From: Flavobacteriales bacterium
GTDB taxonomy: Bacteria; Bacteroidota; Bacteroidia; Flavobacteriales_C; GCA-002722245
Assembly (NCBI GenBank): GCA_023251095.1
Contig: JAHEZL010000021.1
Location: forward strand, 1 to 64,000
Reading direction: 5' to 3'
Length of the DNA stretch: 64,000 nt
The translations under genes and the position numbers were made by a program. Below, one piece after another: positions 9,381-19,250 of this stretch (its first letter is position 1; each line of letters opens with the position of its first letter). The notes beneath the pieces were generated by a model, which was not told the DNA's origin, ran no database searches, and saw only the letters and a list, made by a program, of their open reading frames with translations.

Positions 9381-11312
9381 ATGGATTTTAAGGCAGGGGA
9401 ATTATTACATAATATCAATATTCCGTCAGATCTCAGGGAACTGAAGGAAAATCAGCTGGTTCAGGTGAGTGATGAGTTGCGTCAGTTCATCATTGATGTG
9501 GTATCGGTAAAAGGCGGTCACTTCGGCGCCAGTTTAGGGGTAGTTGAACTCACCGTTGCCCTCCATTATGTTTTCAATACTCCTTACGACAGAATAGTTT
9601 GGGATGTGGGCCATCAGGCTTACGGCCACAAAATTCTTACCGGACGAAAAGACATTTTTCACACCAATAGAAAATACCAGGGAATCAGTGGTTTTCCCAA
9701 GCGTTCCGAAAGTGAATACGATACTTTCGGTGTAGGGCATTCCTCTACTTCAATTTCCGCTGCGCTTGGAATGGCGGTGGCTTCCCGATATAAAAAAATT
9801 GAAGACCGACAGCATATTGCCGTGATAGGTGATGGAGCGATGACAGCAGGTTTGGCTTTTGAGGCCTTGAACCACGGAGGTGTTGAACCTTCCAATATGC
9901 TGGTGATTCTGAACGATAATTGCATGGCCATCGATCCAAACGTTGGTGCTTTGAAAGAATATTTAACCGACATGACCACCTCTCCCACTTACAATAAAGT
10001 GAAGGATGAAGTTTGGCATTTGTTGGGTAAAATCAGCAAGTTCGGTCCGAATGCACAGGTGATAGCACAAAAAATTGAAAACGGGATCAAGTCGGCATTG
10101 CTAACGAAAAGCAACATGTTTGAGTCGTTGAAGTTTCGTTATTTCGGTCCTGTTGACGGCCATGATGTAAAATATCTCGCCAAGGTTTTAAAAGATTTAA
10201 AAGATATTCCGGGTCCGAAAATATTGCACGTTCTCACTAAAAAAGGAAAAGGATTTGTGCATTCAGAGTTTGGAGATCAAACCGTGTGGCACTCTCCGGG
10301 GGTTTTCAATAAAGACACAGGTGAAATTATTAAAGTCACTCCGCAATCTCCGCAGCCTCCCAAATACCAAGATGTTTTCGGACATACGATTGTTGAGCTG
10401 GCCGAAAAAAATCCGAAAATTATGGGAATTACGCCGGCCATGCCCAGCGGAAGTTCTTTGAATATAATGATGGCGGCCATGCCCGACAGAGCTTTTGATG
10501 TTGGTATTGCCGAGCAGCATGCGGTTACTTTTTCAGCCGGATTGGCTGCCGAAGGACTGATTCCTTTTTGCAATATTTATTCGTCTTTCATGCAACGCGC
10601 CTACGATCAGGTGATTCATGATGTGGCGCTGCAAAATTTACCTGTGGTGTTTTGTTTGGATAGGGCCGGATTTGCCGGTGCCGACGGACCTACACATCAT
10701 GGTGCTTACGATATTGCTTACATGCGTTGTATTCCTAATATGGTGGTCGCTGCGCCGATGAATGAAGCTGAATTGCGCAACTTAATGTACACCGCTCAGC
10801 TGGATGGAAATGGCCCTTTTGCCATTCGCTATCCAAGAGGAGAAGGGGTGATGATAGAATGGAAAACACCGATGAAGGCCATTAAAATTGGTACGGGAAG
10901 ACGAACAATCAATGGCGATGACATTGCTATTTTAACGATAGGCCAGGTTGGAAATTTTGCAGTGAGCGCTTGCGAAAAACTGGAGAATGACGGTGTTTCT
11001 GCGGCGCATTACGATATGCGTTTTGCCAAACCGATTGATGAATTGTTGTTGCACGAAGTTTTCGGCAAATTTAAAAATGTGATTACTGTGGAAGATGGCT
11101 GTGTGATGGGCGGAATGGGTTCGGCAGTATTAGAGTTTATGAGTGATAACGGTTATCAGGCAAATATTATCCGTTTGGGAATTCCCGATAAGTTTATTGA
11201 ACACGGCAGTCAGGATGATTTGTACAAAGAATGCTTATTCGACACGGAAAATATTTATCTTACAGCAAAAAAAATGTTGTCTAAGTTTAAGTCGAAGCAA
11301 GCTGCCGGATAA
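9381..11312 (+). CDS. dxs: 1-deoxy-D-xylulose-5-phosphate synthase
   Basis: First enzyme of the MEP isoprenoid pathway; condenses pyruvate with glyceraldehyde 3-phosphate using thiamine diphosphate. The ATG at 9381 gives 643 residues starting MDFKAGELLHNINIPSDLR, which matches the family start; the frame is open upstream to 9327 but that extension looks non-coding. The ThDP/Mg motif is GDGAMTAGLAFEALNHGG followed by NDN, and the transketolase pyrimidine domain carries DVGIAEQHAVTFSAGLA with the catalytic glutamate. The C-terminal domain is complete. The next gene starts 3 bases after the stop. The polyprenyl synthase at 60.6 kb would consume its downstream products. Confidence 0.97.
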   Translation: MDFKAGELLHNINIPSDLRELKENQLVQVSDELRQFIIDVVSVKGGHFGASLGVVELTVALHYVFNTPYDRIVWDVGHQAYGHKILTGRKDIFHTNRKYQGISGFPKRSESEYDTFGVGHSSTSISAALGMAVASRYKKIEDRQHIAVIGDGAMTAGLAFEALNHGGVEPSNMLVILNDNCMAIDPNVGALKEYLTDMTTSPTYNKVKDEVWHLLGKISKFGPNAQVIAQKIENGIKSALLTKSNMFESLKFRYFGPVDGHDVKYLAKVLKDLKDIPGPKILHVLTKKGKGFVHSEFGDQTVWHSPGVFNKDTGEIIKVTPQSPQPPKYQDVFGHTIVELAEKNPKIMGITPAMPSGSSLNIMMAAMPDRAFDVGIAEQHAVTFSAGLAAEGLIPFCNIYSSFMQRAYDQVIHDVALQNLPVVFCLDRAGFAGADGPTHHGAYDIAYMRCIPNMVVAAPMNEAELRNLMYTAQLDGNGPFAIRYPRGEGVMIEWKTPMKAIKIGTGRRTINGDDIAILTIGQVGNFAVSACEKLENDGVSAAHYDMRFAKPIDELLLHEVFGKFKNVITVEDGCVMGGMGSAVLEFMSDNGYQANIIRLGIPDKFIEHGSQDDLYKECLFDTENIYLTAKKMLSKFKSKQAAG

Positions 11313-11315
11313 TTC

Positions 11316-12002
11316 ATGAAGCAATTTCTCCCTATATTTTTTCTCCTGGTATTTGCATGTCCTGCTTTTGCGACAGATTCCACACATGTCCACAAAAAAA
11401 CTTATTTCAAAAGAAAAAAAAGATTGCTGAGTGAAGATGGAATTGCCTTTGATTTGGTGAGCAATTTATGGTTAACCACTCCCAGCGGCATTGTTCTGAA
11501 ACCCGAGCAATCCATTGGTTACAATATTTCTATCTATAAAGACTGGCCTTTAGGGCACAGTTCTTTTACCATAGCAGCAGGTATTGGATACAGCGTTGAA
11601 CACATTCAGAATAACGGTCAGTTTTTATACACCAACAACAACACCCAAACTTTTTTGTATCCCAAACAAGAACATTTTCTTTCCAACCGATTGTCGCTGG
11701 AATGGTTTGAAATTCCTGTTGAATTGCGTTTGCGCACAAAAGGAAAAGGACCCTTCCGTTTTTATCTGGGCGCCAAAGCCGGATTGAATGTGACCAACTA
11801 TTATCAATTTGTTGATGAAGATACCAAGCTGAGAGAATACGACATCAAAAACATTAATTGGTATCGTTATGGTGTTTATACTCGTTTGGGTTATGGTTAT
11901 TTCAATTTGTTCGCTTATTATTCTTTGAGCGAATTGTTTGTGCACAATCATGGTCCGGTGCTGACTCCTGCGTCTGTGGGCTTGTCGATGATATTGCGAT
12001 AA
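11316..12002 (+). CDS. Outer membrane beta-barrel protein (PorT-like)
   Basis: A 228-residue protein with a signal peptide (MKQFLPIFFLLVFACPAFA) followed by alternating strands rich in aromatic residues, for example GYNISIYKDWPLGHSSFTIA, LRLRTKGKGPFRFYLGAKAG and YGVYTRLGYGYFNLFAYYSL. The pattern and length fit a small 8-10-stranded outer membrane barrel of the Bacteroidota PorT/OMP_b-brl type. It starts 3 bases after dxs and is probably co-transcribed, without an obvious functional link. No catalytic motif is seen, and its role is unknown. Confidence 0.75.
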   Translation: MKQFLPIFFLLVFACPAFATDSTHVHKKTYFKRKKRLLSEDGIAFDLVSNLWLTTPSGIVLKPEQSIGYNISIYKDWPLGHSSFTIAAGIGYSVEHIQNNGQFLYTNNNTQTFLYPKQEHFLSNRLSLEWFEIPVELRLRTKGKGPFRFYLGAKAGLNVTNYYQFVDEDTKLREYDIKNINWYRYGVYTRLGYGYFNLFAYYSLSELFVHNHGPVLTPASVGLSMILR

Positions 12003-12022
12003 ATATAATCCCTTTCCCTTTT

Positions 12023-13573
12023 ATGAAATTCAAAGTAATTTTTCTTTCTTTTCTTTTTTCTTCAATCTTTTTTGCGAATTCCGTTGCACAGATAAAACAA
12101 CCTGTACGTATAGAATATGATGAAGACAAGGTAGATGATTTTGAGGTTTCGGGTTTTGAAAACAAAAAAGTAGCTCTTGTTATTTATCGAAATAAAGAGA
12201 TTCACAGCAAAAAAGAAAAGATTTATGTTTTTGATTCTTTTGATGAATCTTTTAAAAAAATAAATACTAAATCCATTGTGGTATCTGGTAAATGGGATAA
12301 AACAACGACTTTTTATAATCAGGATTTTCAGTTCATGTTATCATACAATCATACAAATGGAAAATTCCTCTTGATTAAAATTGATCCGCAAACCCTTGAT
12401 TTTACTTCTCTGGAAGGTGTTTTTGGGAAAAAATTTTCCGTTGATGAATGGTATGTACAGGGAAATTCTCTTTTTGTAGCAGGTACGGTAAAGAAAGCGG
12501 CACATGTGATCGTAATAGATATGAATAGTGGCAAGGTAAAGGATCTGATGCTTAAATCCATGACCAAGCATAAACTTACTTTTATTGATCTTGAAAGAAT
12601 TAAAACACCAACAGGTTATGAAATTGGGTTTCAATATCAGGTTCAGATAAAACGGAAACATCATGAAACATATCTTTTGCGCTTCAATGAAAATGGTGAA
12701 AAGACGGGAGATTTTCTTGTGCTGCCGAAACCCGATGAAAAAACGGATTTGATGAATGCTACACTCACTAAAGTAAGCAACGGAACATACATTGTAACCG
12801 GAACTTATAGCAGGGGAAAGACAGGTTTCGCCAATGGAGTGTATGTTGCCGGTTTAACGGAAACAGGCTTGAAGTTTATAAAGTATTATAATTTCCTCGA
12901 CCTGCATAACTTCACTAACTACATGTCAGAAAGAACACAACAGGTAGTGGAGAAGCGACAGGACAGGAAAGAAGCCCATGGCAAGGAACTCAATATTGAC
13001 TACCGAACGGTTACTCACGATATCCTTGAACTGGATGGTACTTACATTTATCTCGGTGAGTTCTATTATCCTACTTACCGCACCGAGTATTATACCGATT
13101 TCGTGACGGTGGCTTCTGGTCCGAATGGTATGACCACCACCCGTGCAGTACAGCGTACAAGAAAGGTCTTCGATGGCTTTCAGTATTCACACGCTGCTCT
13201 TGCTGCCTTCAACGATCAAGGAGATTTGCAGTGGAGCAATGCTTTCGATATGTATGTAGAGGACAAGCCTATGCGCCCAAAACAGTTCATTCATGCGGGA
13301 TCAGACGATGCAAAAATCAGACTTATGTATGTTACAGGTTCAACGATAAAGGCGGTGACCTATGATAATGACGGACAGGAAACAATGAAGAAAGAAGTGG
13401 GAATGAATACTAATCTGAATGGTGATAAGATACGATACACTCTTGGCGGCAATTGTGAATATTGGTTTGGTAATACTTTCCTGAGTACCGGCTTTCAACG
13501 TATCAAGAATATAGAAGAAGAATCCGATAAGAAAAAGCGTTCGGTTTACTTTGTCAATAAACTGAGTTTTTAG
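12023..13573 (+). CDS. Hypothetical secreted protein of unknown function
   Basis: I do not recognise a family. The ATG at 12023 begins a clear signal peptide (MKFKVIFLSFLFSSIFFANSVAQ) and gives 516 residues; the frame stays open upstream to 11858 but overlaps the preceding gene and has no good start. The mature part is a soluble, beta-rich protein with repeated stretches such as GKFLLIKIDPQTLDF and NGTYIVTGTYSRGKTGFANG, reminiscent of beta-propeller blades. It has no sorting domain at the C-terminus, so it is likely periplasmic. Its end overlaps the convergent PAP2-like gene by 4 bases. Confidence 0.7.
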   Translation: MKFKVIFLSFLFSSIFFANSVAQIKQPVRIEYDEDKVDDFEVSGFENKKVALVIYRNKEIHSKKEKIYVFDSFDESFKKINTKSIVVSGKWDKTTTFYNQDFQFMLSYNHTNGKFLLIKIDPQTLDFTSLEGVFGKKFSVDEWYVQGNSLFVAGTVKKAAHVIVIDMNSGKVKDLMLKSMTKHKLTFIDLERIKTPTGYEIGFQYQVQIKRKHHETYLLRFNENGEKTGDFLVLPKPDEKTDLMNATLTKVSNGTYIVTGTYSRGKTGFANGVYVAGLTETGLKFIKYYNFLDLHNFTNYMSERTQQVVEKRQDRKEAHGKELNIDYRTVTHDILELDGTYIYLGEFYYPTYRTEYYTDFVTVASGPNGMTTTRAVQRTRKVFDGFQYSHAALAAFNDQGDLQWSNAFDMYVEDKPMRPKQFIHAGSDDAKIRLMYVTGSTIKAVTYDNDGQETMKKEVGMNTNLNGDKIRYTLGGNCEYWFGNTFLSTGFQRIKNIEEESDKKKRSVYFVNKLSF

Positions 13574-14235
13574 TAAAGCAACAGAAAAAAAGTTTCTGTA
13601 ATTACGCCCACTACAAAACCCGCCAATACTTCGGCGGGTTGATGCGCATTGAGTCGGAGGCGGGCAAAGCCTACCAAGCCCGCAATAAACAAAGTGCTGT
13701 ACAATATGGCATCCCATGAAAAATTAAAAACATTCATCATTAATATTTCAGTTCCTACCATTCCGCCGATTCCTATCATGTGAATGCTGATTTTCCAGTA
13801 CACCGATATCACTAAAGAAAGTAAAATCGCCAGTTGCGCTCCGGCCAGAATAATTAAAATCATTTGATTGACATGGTCAAGTGTATTCTGAATGATGACA
13901 GAGGCTGTGAGGTAACAAAAACCTGTGATGGCAAAAGGAAGCAATCGTTCTCTGCGGTTTTCCATTTGCAAAGATTGTATTTGTCCCATGCGTTTTAAAA
14001 CGAGGGCCGTGATGCCGGGAATGAGCAGTGTAAAAACAATAATGATGGCAAAAATCATTTTGTTGGTGGCCATCATTTCGGGCAGTGCATATACATTAAA
14101 ACCGTTCAGCTGATTGCTAAAAAAAACCAAGAGCATGCCGTAAGTAGGCATAAATAAAGGATGGAAGAGATAAGAAATAATTTTTGCGACGCTGATTTCT
14201 TTAGCTGCTTTTGCGATAACAATATCCTCTTCCAT
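13570..14235 (-). CDS. PAP2-superfamily-like membrane protein, catalytic motifs degenerate
   Basis: A 221-residue membrane protein with five or six hydrophobic helices and the layout of PAP2 lipid phosphatases. The usual three motifs are recognisable but altered. ENRRERLLPF stands for KX6RP, SIHMIG for PSGH, and ARLRLNAHQPAEVLAG for SRX5HX3D, with Glu where the last motif normally has Asp. Similar divergent sequences are common in Bacteroidota, so lipid phosphatase activity should not be assumed. Its ATG shares one base with the rpoN stop (TAATG), indicating translational coupling with rpoN. Confidence 0.75.
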   Translation of the reverse strand: MEEDIVIAKAAKEISVAKIISYLFHPLFMPTYGMLLVFFSNQLNGFNVYALPEMMATNKMIFAIIIVFTLLIPGITALVLKRMGQIQSLQMENRRERLLPFAITGFCYLTASVIIQNTLDHVNQMILIILAGAQLAILLSLVISVYWKISIHMIGIGGMVGTEILMMNVFNFSWDAILYSTLFIAGLVGFARLRLNAHQPAEVLAGFVVGVITETFFLLLY

Positions 14236-15689
14236 TAAATTTCTTTTCTTAATCTTCCCACCGGAATGTTTAATTGTTCGCGGTATTTGGCAACGGTTCG
14301 ACGGGCGATATTGTAGCCTTTTGTTTTTAAAACTTTCATGAGCTCATCGTCGGTATACGGACTTTTTTTGTCTTCACTTTCAACGCACTCCTGCAATATT
14401 TTTTTAATCTCTTTGGTAGAAACCTCTTCACCGCTGTCGTTTTGCAAAGATTCGGAGAAAAAGGATTTGATGAGTAAAGTACCAAAACCTGTTTGAATGT
14501 ATTTGCTGTTGGCAACGCGTGACACGGTAGAAATATCAATGCCTACTTTTTCAGCGATGTCTTTCAGGATCATCGGTTTTAGTTTTGTTTCATCGCCCGT
14601 TAAAAAGTATTCGTGCTGATATTCAATGATGGCACGCATGGTAAAAAGCAAAGTGTTTTGTCGCTGTTTAATAGCATCAATAAACCATTTTGCCGAATCC
14701 AGTTTTTGTTTCACAAACATCACTGCTTCTTTCTGTTCTCTATCGGCACCCGTTTTATTGCTGCTGTATGCCTTCAGCATTTCAGAAAACATTCTGCTGA
14801 TTTTTAATTCCGGAGCGTTACGCGCATTGAGCTGAAGATCCAGTTCACCGTCGTTGTTGATTAAAACGAAATCGGGAACTACTGCTTGTGCGGTTCTGCT
14901 GGAGTCGCCTGCAGAATTTCCGGGTTTCGGATTCAGTTTTAAAATTTCAGCTACGGCACCTTTCAGACTGTCTTCGGTGATTTCCAGTTTTTTCAGGATT
15001 TTATCAAAATGTCTTTTCGAAAATTCATCAAAGTATTTATCCAACAACATTTCAGCTAAAACGATACTTGGCGTAGCGCGTTTTTTTCTTTTGATCTGTA
15101 GCAGCAAACATTCCTGTAAGTTACGTGCGCCAATGCCCGGAGGATCGAGGCTTTGAATGATAACCAACAATTCTTCCAGTTCTTTTTCGGTGGTAGTGAT
15201 GGATTGGTAAAAAGCCATATCGTCCACTATTGAAACCAGATCTCTGCTTAAATATCCCGATTCATCCAGATTTCCAACGAGGTATTCGGCTACTAAATAT
15301 TTATGATCATCAATGTTTTGTAATCCCAACTGAGTAAGCAACATCTCCTGAAAGGATTGTCCCATGGATAAAGGGATTTCACGCTCTTCATCGTCTTTGC
15401 TATGGTTGTTGGCTTCGTATTTATAGGAAGGCTCGTCGTCATCGGAAATATATTCGGAAAGATCGAAGTCGTCTCTGCTTTCTCCTTCCGGATCAACGTC
15501 ATCGGCATTGCTTTCTTCCTTTTCATTGTCGTCGCTGTCGGATAAATCCTCCAGTGCGGGGTTGCTTTCTATTTCTTCTTTGATGCGTTGTTCCAGCGCT
15601 ATGGTTGGCAATTGCAGCAGCTTCATCAGCTGAATCTGCTGAGGAGACAATTTCTGTAAAAGCTTTTGATTCAGACTTTGCTTTAACAT
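14235..15689 (-). CDS. rpoN: RNA polymerase sigma-54 factor
   Basis: A 484-residue sigma-54, which recognises -24/-12 promoters and needs an AAA+ activator. The three parts are visible. The glutamine/leucine-rich activator-interacting region I is LSPQQIQLMKLLQLPTIALE, followed by a strongly acidic linker (about residues 50-110). Next is the core-binding domain (LGLQNIDDHKYLVAEYLVGN onward), then the DNA-binding domain with the helix-turn-helix (LKDIAEKVGIDISTVSRVAN) and the RpoN box (ARRTVAKYRE) near the C-terminus. No sigma-54 activator gene is present in this window. It is followed directly by the PAP2-like gene. Confidence 0.97.
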   Translation of the reverse strand: MLKQSLNQKLLQKLSPQQIQLMKLLQLPTIALEQRIKEEIESNPALEDLSDSDDNEKEESNADDVDPEGESRDDFDLSEYISDDDEPSYKYEANNHSKDDEEREIPLSMGQSFQEMLLTQLGLQNIDDHKYLVAEYLVGNLDESGYLSRDLVSIVDDMAFYQSITTTEKELEELLVIIQSLDPPGIGARNLQECLLLQIKRKKRATPSIVLAEMLLDKYFDEFSKRHFDKILKKLEITEDSLKGAVAEILKLNPKPGNSAGDSSRTAQAVVPDFVLINNDGELDLQLNARNAPELKISRMFSEMLKAYSSNKTGADREQKEAVMFVKQKLDSAKWFIDAIKQRQNTLLFTMRAIIEYQHEYFLTGDETKLKPMILKDIAEKVGIDISTVSRVANSKYIQTGFGTLLIKSFFSESLQNDSGEEVSTKEIKKILQECVESEDKKSPYTDDELMKVLKTKGYNIARRTVAKYREQLNIPVGRLRKEI

Positions 15690-15794
15690 TTTCTTTTCCT
15701 TTGAAAGGTTAAATTATAAATGCTTTACGAGAGCAACAATTATTTTGTGTCAATTTTTAGGCCAAATATTTAAAAGGCCTGTAAACACTGTAAT

Positions 15795-17345
15795 TTACGC
15801 AGATTTCTTCCCCGCCCAAAATAAAGCGAAGAAAAACACGAAAAAGGAAACCCCGGCCTGAGTTTCCAGGGTGTCTTCGGAAAGCATGGAAAGCAAAATA
15901 ATGAGGGCGAAAATTTTTGCTAAAAAAGGATATTCCAATTGGAAAGTGTAACGGTATAAACTGAAAAGCATCACGAGAAAGAAAAGGAAGCCGGCGATTC
16001 CAAAACTGATCCAGAAAGTAAGATACTGGTTGTGCGTATGTCGCCGCAAGTCGCCGGTTAGCGTTGATTTATCTTTATCGTACTGAACATTAAAAGCATT
16101 TTGCACATCACCCGTTCCAACTCCCCAAAGATAATTTTCGCTGATGATTTCCACACCTGTTTTCCAGTACACAAATCGTTGTGTGAGCGAGCTGTTGTTC
16201 ACCGCTTCGCCGTGTGAATAAATATCAATTTCGCGGAGTAATTCGCGGATTCTTTTTCTTACCGGATTGCTGTTGCTGTTCACCGCATTGGCTTCACCTT
16301 TTTCAATGTTGACAATATCTTCAGCAGAAAGTTGCGCCATTCCCTGTGCATCTTTTTTTAGTCCGAGTGAAGTGAGATAACGCAACAAAGTTATTTTTAA
16401 CTCCTGACCTTTTTTATCCAAAGAATCGTAACTGAATTCGCTTTTTTTATCCCATGCTTCCTGCATTTCTTTTTCGCAAACATTCCTCCAGAGGTAGTAA
16501 CCGTTTTCGGTAGCGGGATTATTAATGTCGTTATAGTAAGGATTTCGGGAAGGAGTGTCGGGCGTAGCGTTCTGGTTGTTTTTCACAACAAATATGTCAT
16601 TGATTTCATAATAGAAATAAGCACCGGCGACAACAAAAATCATTAGCGATCCCACAACTATTTTTTTGAAATATTTTTTGTGTTCCCAGTCTAGCAACAG
16701 CATCAGTAAAGGGAGAGCGATGATTCCCAGTGTGAGCAAACCGGTGATGGATTCCAGTAAAACCATACAAAGCAGCAGCACAATTGCATTCAATAAGCAC
16801 AGCGCTCCAGAAATCATTTTTTCTTTAAAGGCAAAACAAAGCAGAACGACGCTGAAGCACATCATCAAACTGAAGCGGATGTGTGAAGTGAAAGAAGATA
16901 AGAGTCGGTGTTCCAGCACTTCTTCTATCCACCCCATTTCTGAAGCGATGTATTTTCCTATCACTATTGCAGCTCCCGCAAACACGGCTGCGCAGAAGAA
17001 ACCCAGAATGGAGCGGAGTTCTTTTTTATTGGGTTTTGTAGTGGTGGCTACCACAAAAGGAACAAGAAACAAAGGGATTTTTATGTTGATGTCGCGTGCT
17101 GCATAATTAATATCTTCGGTGTTGATCAGAAAAACAAAATGCAAAATCAGCAAGAGCGGAAACCACCACAGGATGCGGTTTTCCACAAATAATTTTAATT
17201 TTTCTTTGTAGTTGATGTTGAGCAGCCAGCTGATGCCGAGCGCTATTTGCGCAATGGTTAAAAAAGCTTTCGACAGCGGTAAAGCCGCGGCAAATAAGCA
17301 CAATCCAAAGACATAGAGGAATCTGCTGAATTTGGATAGTGCCAT
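15795..17345 (-). CDS. O-antigen ligase/polymerase family (Wzy_C) membrane protein
   Basis: A 516-residue polytopic membrane protein with about ten hydrophobic helices and one long hydrophilic loop (about residues 255-390). The conserved Wzy_C/O-antigen ligase segment follows that loop (VGTGDVQNAFN, then RRHTHNQYLTFWISFGIAGF). Proteins of this fold join lipid-linked glycans to lipid A-core or to proteins, or polymerise them; which of these applies cannot be told from sequence. It lies 3 bases downstream of the S41 protease gene on the same strand, so it is in that operon. No glycan biosynthesis genes are nearby. Confidence 0.85.
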   Translation of the reverse strand: MALSKFSRFLYVFGLCLFAAALPLSKAFLTIAQIALGISWLLNINYKEKLKLFVENRILWWFPLLLILHFVFLINTEDINYAARDINIKIPLFLVPFVVATTTKPNKKELRSILGFFCAAVFAGAAIVIGKYIASEMGWIEEVLEHRLLSSFTSHIRFSLMMCFSVVLLCFAFKEKMISGALCLLNAIVLLLCMVLLESITGLLTLGIIALPLLMLLLDWEHKKYFKKIVVGSLMIFVVAGAYFYYEINDIFVVKNNQNATPDTPSRNPYYNDINNPATENGYYLWRNVCEKEMQEAWDKKSEFSYDSLDKKGQELKITLLRYLTSLGLKKDAQGMAQLSAEDIVNIEKGEANAVNSNSNPVRKRIRELLREIDIYSHGEAVNNSSLTQRFVYWKTGVEIISENYLWGVGTGDVQNAFNVQYDKDKSTLTGDLRRHTHNQYLTFWISFGIAGFLFFLVMLFSLYRYTFQLEYPFLAKIFALIILLSMLSEDTLETQAGVSFFVFFFALFWAGKKSA

Positions 17346-17348
17346 TTT

Positions 17349-19007
17349 TTATTTTACCGTTTGTAAAACAGCATTGTATTTTTCTTGTGCCAATAGCACT
17401 TCCATGGCTTTGTCGATGAATCTGTCGTTGTATAAAGAAGCCACTATTCTTCCGGTTTGATAATAATATCGGCTCACAATTTCTTCTTTGATCAATTGTG
17501 AAATAAGGTCTTTATACATAGAAAGATCTTTCTTTTTTTGTGCTGTTAATTTTTGCTGAAGGGCATCGTATTCAGGTTGAAGTAATTTATAAAACTCTTC
17601 TTTTTCCGAAGTTTTTTTGAAATCGCTCAGCACTCTTTCGCTTTCGCTGGTATAGCTGTAATCCTTGTCTTTAATGAATTCCATGAATTCATTGTAAGTA
17701 GCATCTGTCACCTGAAAAGATTTTGCGGGAGCTATGGAATCGTGTTTCAAGCGGTATTGCGTCACGAAATCAAAGATCAAATCTTTGGAAAGTAAAGACG
17801 CAACCAAAGGATTTGCATCGGGTTCTTCCGCTTCTATATCGGGTTGTATTCCGCCGCCGTCCATTACAGGTCGACCGTTTTTAGTTTTAAAATAAGCTTT
17901 CAGGGAATCGGCCACTTTAATGGCCTTCCCTTTGTCGTCTTTGTGTGCATAATCAATGGCCTGAATACAACGTCCGCTTGGTGTGTAGTATTTGGCGATG
18001 GTTACTTTCAGCATGGAATTGTAGCTGAGTTTGTAAGTTCCCTGTACCAAACCTTTGCCGTAAGATTTTTGTCCGATGATCACTGCCCTGTCTAAATCCT
18101 GCAAGCTGCCGCTAACAATTTCAGATGCTGAAGCAGAGTGCTCATTGATTAAAACCGTGAGCGGTAAATTGGCAGCGATTGGTGTGTTCAATGTTTTTTT
18201 AGATTCGGAGCTGTTGCTGAATCTTCCTTTTGTTTCACACACCAGAGTTCCCTTGTCAACAAAGAGATTCACGATATCGATGGATTCTCTGAGCAAACCT
18301 CCGCCATTGTCGCGAAGATCAAAAATCAACCCTTTTAACGGACCTTCTTTTTGCAAAGTCTCCAAAGCCTCTTTCACTTCTTTGGCACATTTGTCGGTAA
18401 AGCTGTTCAGTTTAATGTAGCCGATATTGTTTTTCAGCATACCATAATAAGGCACACTTTTCATTTGAATTTCTTCGCGGGTGATTTCCATTTCAAAAGC
18501 TTGTGGAGTTCCCGGACGCTCAATTTTGAGCTTCACTTTACTTCCCGGCTCACCTTTTAATAGTTTACTTAAATCGCCGGTAGATTTGTTTTTTGTGGAT
18601 TCGCCGCCGGCTTCCAGTATTTTATCTCCTGCGCGCAATCCCGATTTTTGAGCCGGGAAACCTTCATAAGGCTCAGAGATAATGATGAATTCTCCTGATT
18701 TATGAATGGTGGAACCAATGCCGCCGTATTGGCCGGTGGTCATCAGTTGAAAATCTTCAATTTCCGATTCTGGATAATAGTTGGTGTAAGGATCCAGAGA
18801 CTCCAGCATGGCGTCAATTCCGGTTTTCATCAACTTCCCGGGATCGGTTTGATCCACATAATGCAAGTTGAGTTCGCGGTAAATAGAAGCGAATATGTCA
18901 AGGTTTTTCGCCATTTCAAATCTATCGGCATCGGCAGTAAATGCTACTGTAATCAGCATTACAACAGCAGAAACAGCGAGAAATAATTTTCTTTTTAAGT
19001 TCTTCAT
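17349..19007 (-). CDS. S41-family C-terminal processing peptidase (CtpA-like)
   Basis: A periplasmic serine protease of 552 residues with an N-terminal signal sequence or anchor (LFLAVSAVVMLITVAFTADA). A PDZ domain at about 85-170 (GGIGSTIHKSGEFIIISEPY, then SGLRAGDKILEAGG) precedes the S41 catalytic domain. The nucleophile motif SASASE is at residues 291-296 and the lysine-bearing motif SYGKGLVQ about 25 residues later, giving the Ser-Lys dyad. A C-terminal helical extension of about 130 residues follows, as is common in Bacteroidota homologues. It lies between yidD and the O-antigen ligase gene, all leftward. Confidence 0.95.
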   Translation of the reverse strand: MKNLKRKLFLAVSAVVMLITVAFTADADRFEMAKNLDIFASIYRELNLHYVDQTDPGKLMKTGIDAMLESLDPYTNYYPESEIEDFQLMTTGQYGGIGSTIHKSGEFIIISEPYEGFPAQKSGLRAGDKILEAGGESTKNKSTGDLSKLLKGEPGSKVKLKIERPGTPQAFEMEITREEIQMKSVPYYGMLKNNIGYIKLNSFTDKCAKEVKEALETLQKEGPLKGLIFDLRDNGGGLLRESIDIVNLFVDKGTLVCETKGRFSNSSESKKTLNTPIAANLPLTVLINEHSASASEIVSGSLQDLDRAVIIGQKSYGKGLVQGTYKLSYNSMLKVTIAKYYTPSGRCIQAIDYAHKDDKGKAIKVADSLKAYFKTKNGRPVMDGGGIQPDIEAEEPDANPLVASLLSKDLIFDFVTQYRLKHDSIAPAKSFQVTDATYNEFMEFIKDKDYSYTSESERVLSDFKKTSEKEEFYKLLQPEYDALQQKLTAQKKKDLSMYKDLISQLIKEEIVSRYYYQTGRIVASLYNDRFIDKAMEVLLAQEKYNAVLQTVK

Positions 19008-19025
19008 GTTCTATTTTTTATTCAA

Positions 19026-19250
19026 TTACGGTACCGGATCATATCCTTTTCCTCCCCAGGGGTGACAGCTCATGAACCGTTTTAAAGATAACCAACTCCC
19101 GCGAAAAATGCCATGTTTTTTTAAGGCATCTACTGCGTAATTGGAGCAGGTAGGGTCATAGCGGCATTTGGCACCAAGGAAAGGAGAGATCATCCCTTGA
19201 TATAAACGCACCAATCCTATCAATATTTTTAAAATTAATTTACGCAACAT
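19026..19250 (-). CDS. yidD: Membrane protein insertion efficiency factor YidD
   Basis: A 74-residue protein with the complete YidD signature: a hydrophobic N-terminus, [30 protein letters not shown] and the C-terminal [12 protein letters not shown]. YidD assists YidC-dependent insertion of inner-membrane proteins. It overlaps the end of rnpA by 11 bases, the usual gene order (rpmH-rnpA-yidD), although rpmH and yidC are not here. Confidence 0.96.
   Translation of the reverse strand: MLRKLILKILIGLVRLYQGMISPFLGAKCRYDPTCSNYAVDALKKHGIFRGSWLSLKRFMSCHPWGGKGYDPVP

Noticed and set aside
11858-12022. Upstream extension of the 12023 gene
   Set aside because: It starts at TTG within the preceding barrel gene, and the clear signal peptide begins at 12023.
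16666-17106. 146-codon frame opposite the O-antigen ligase gene
   Set aside because: Mirror frame of a membrane protein gene without its own features.
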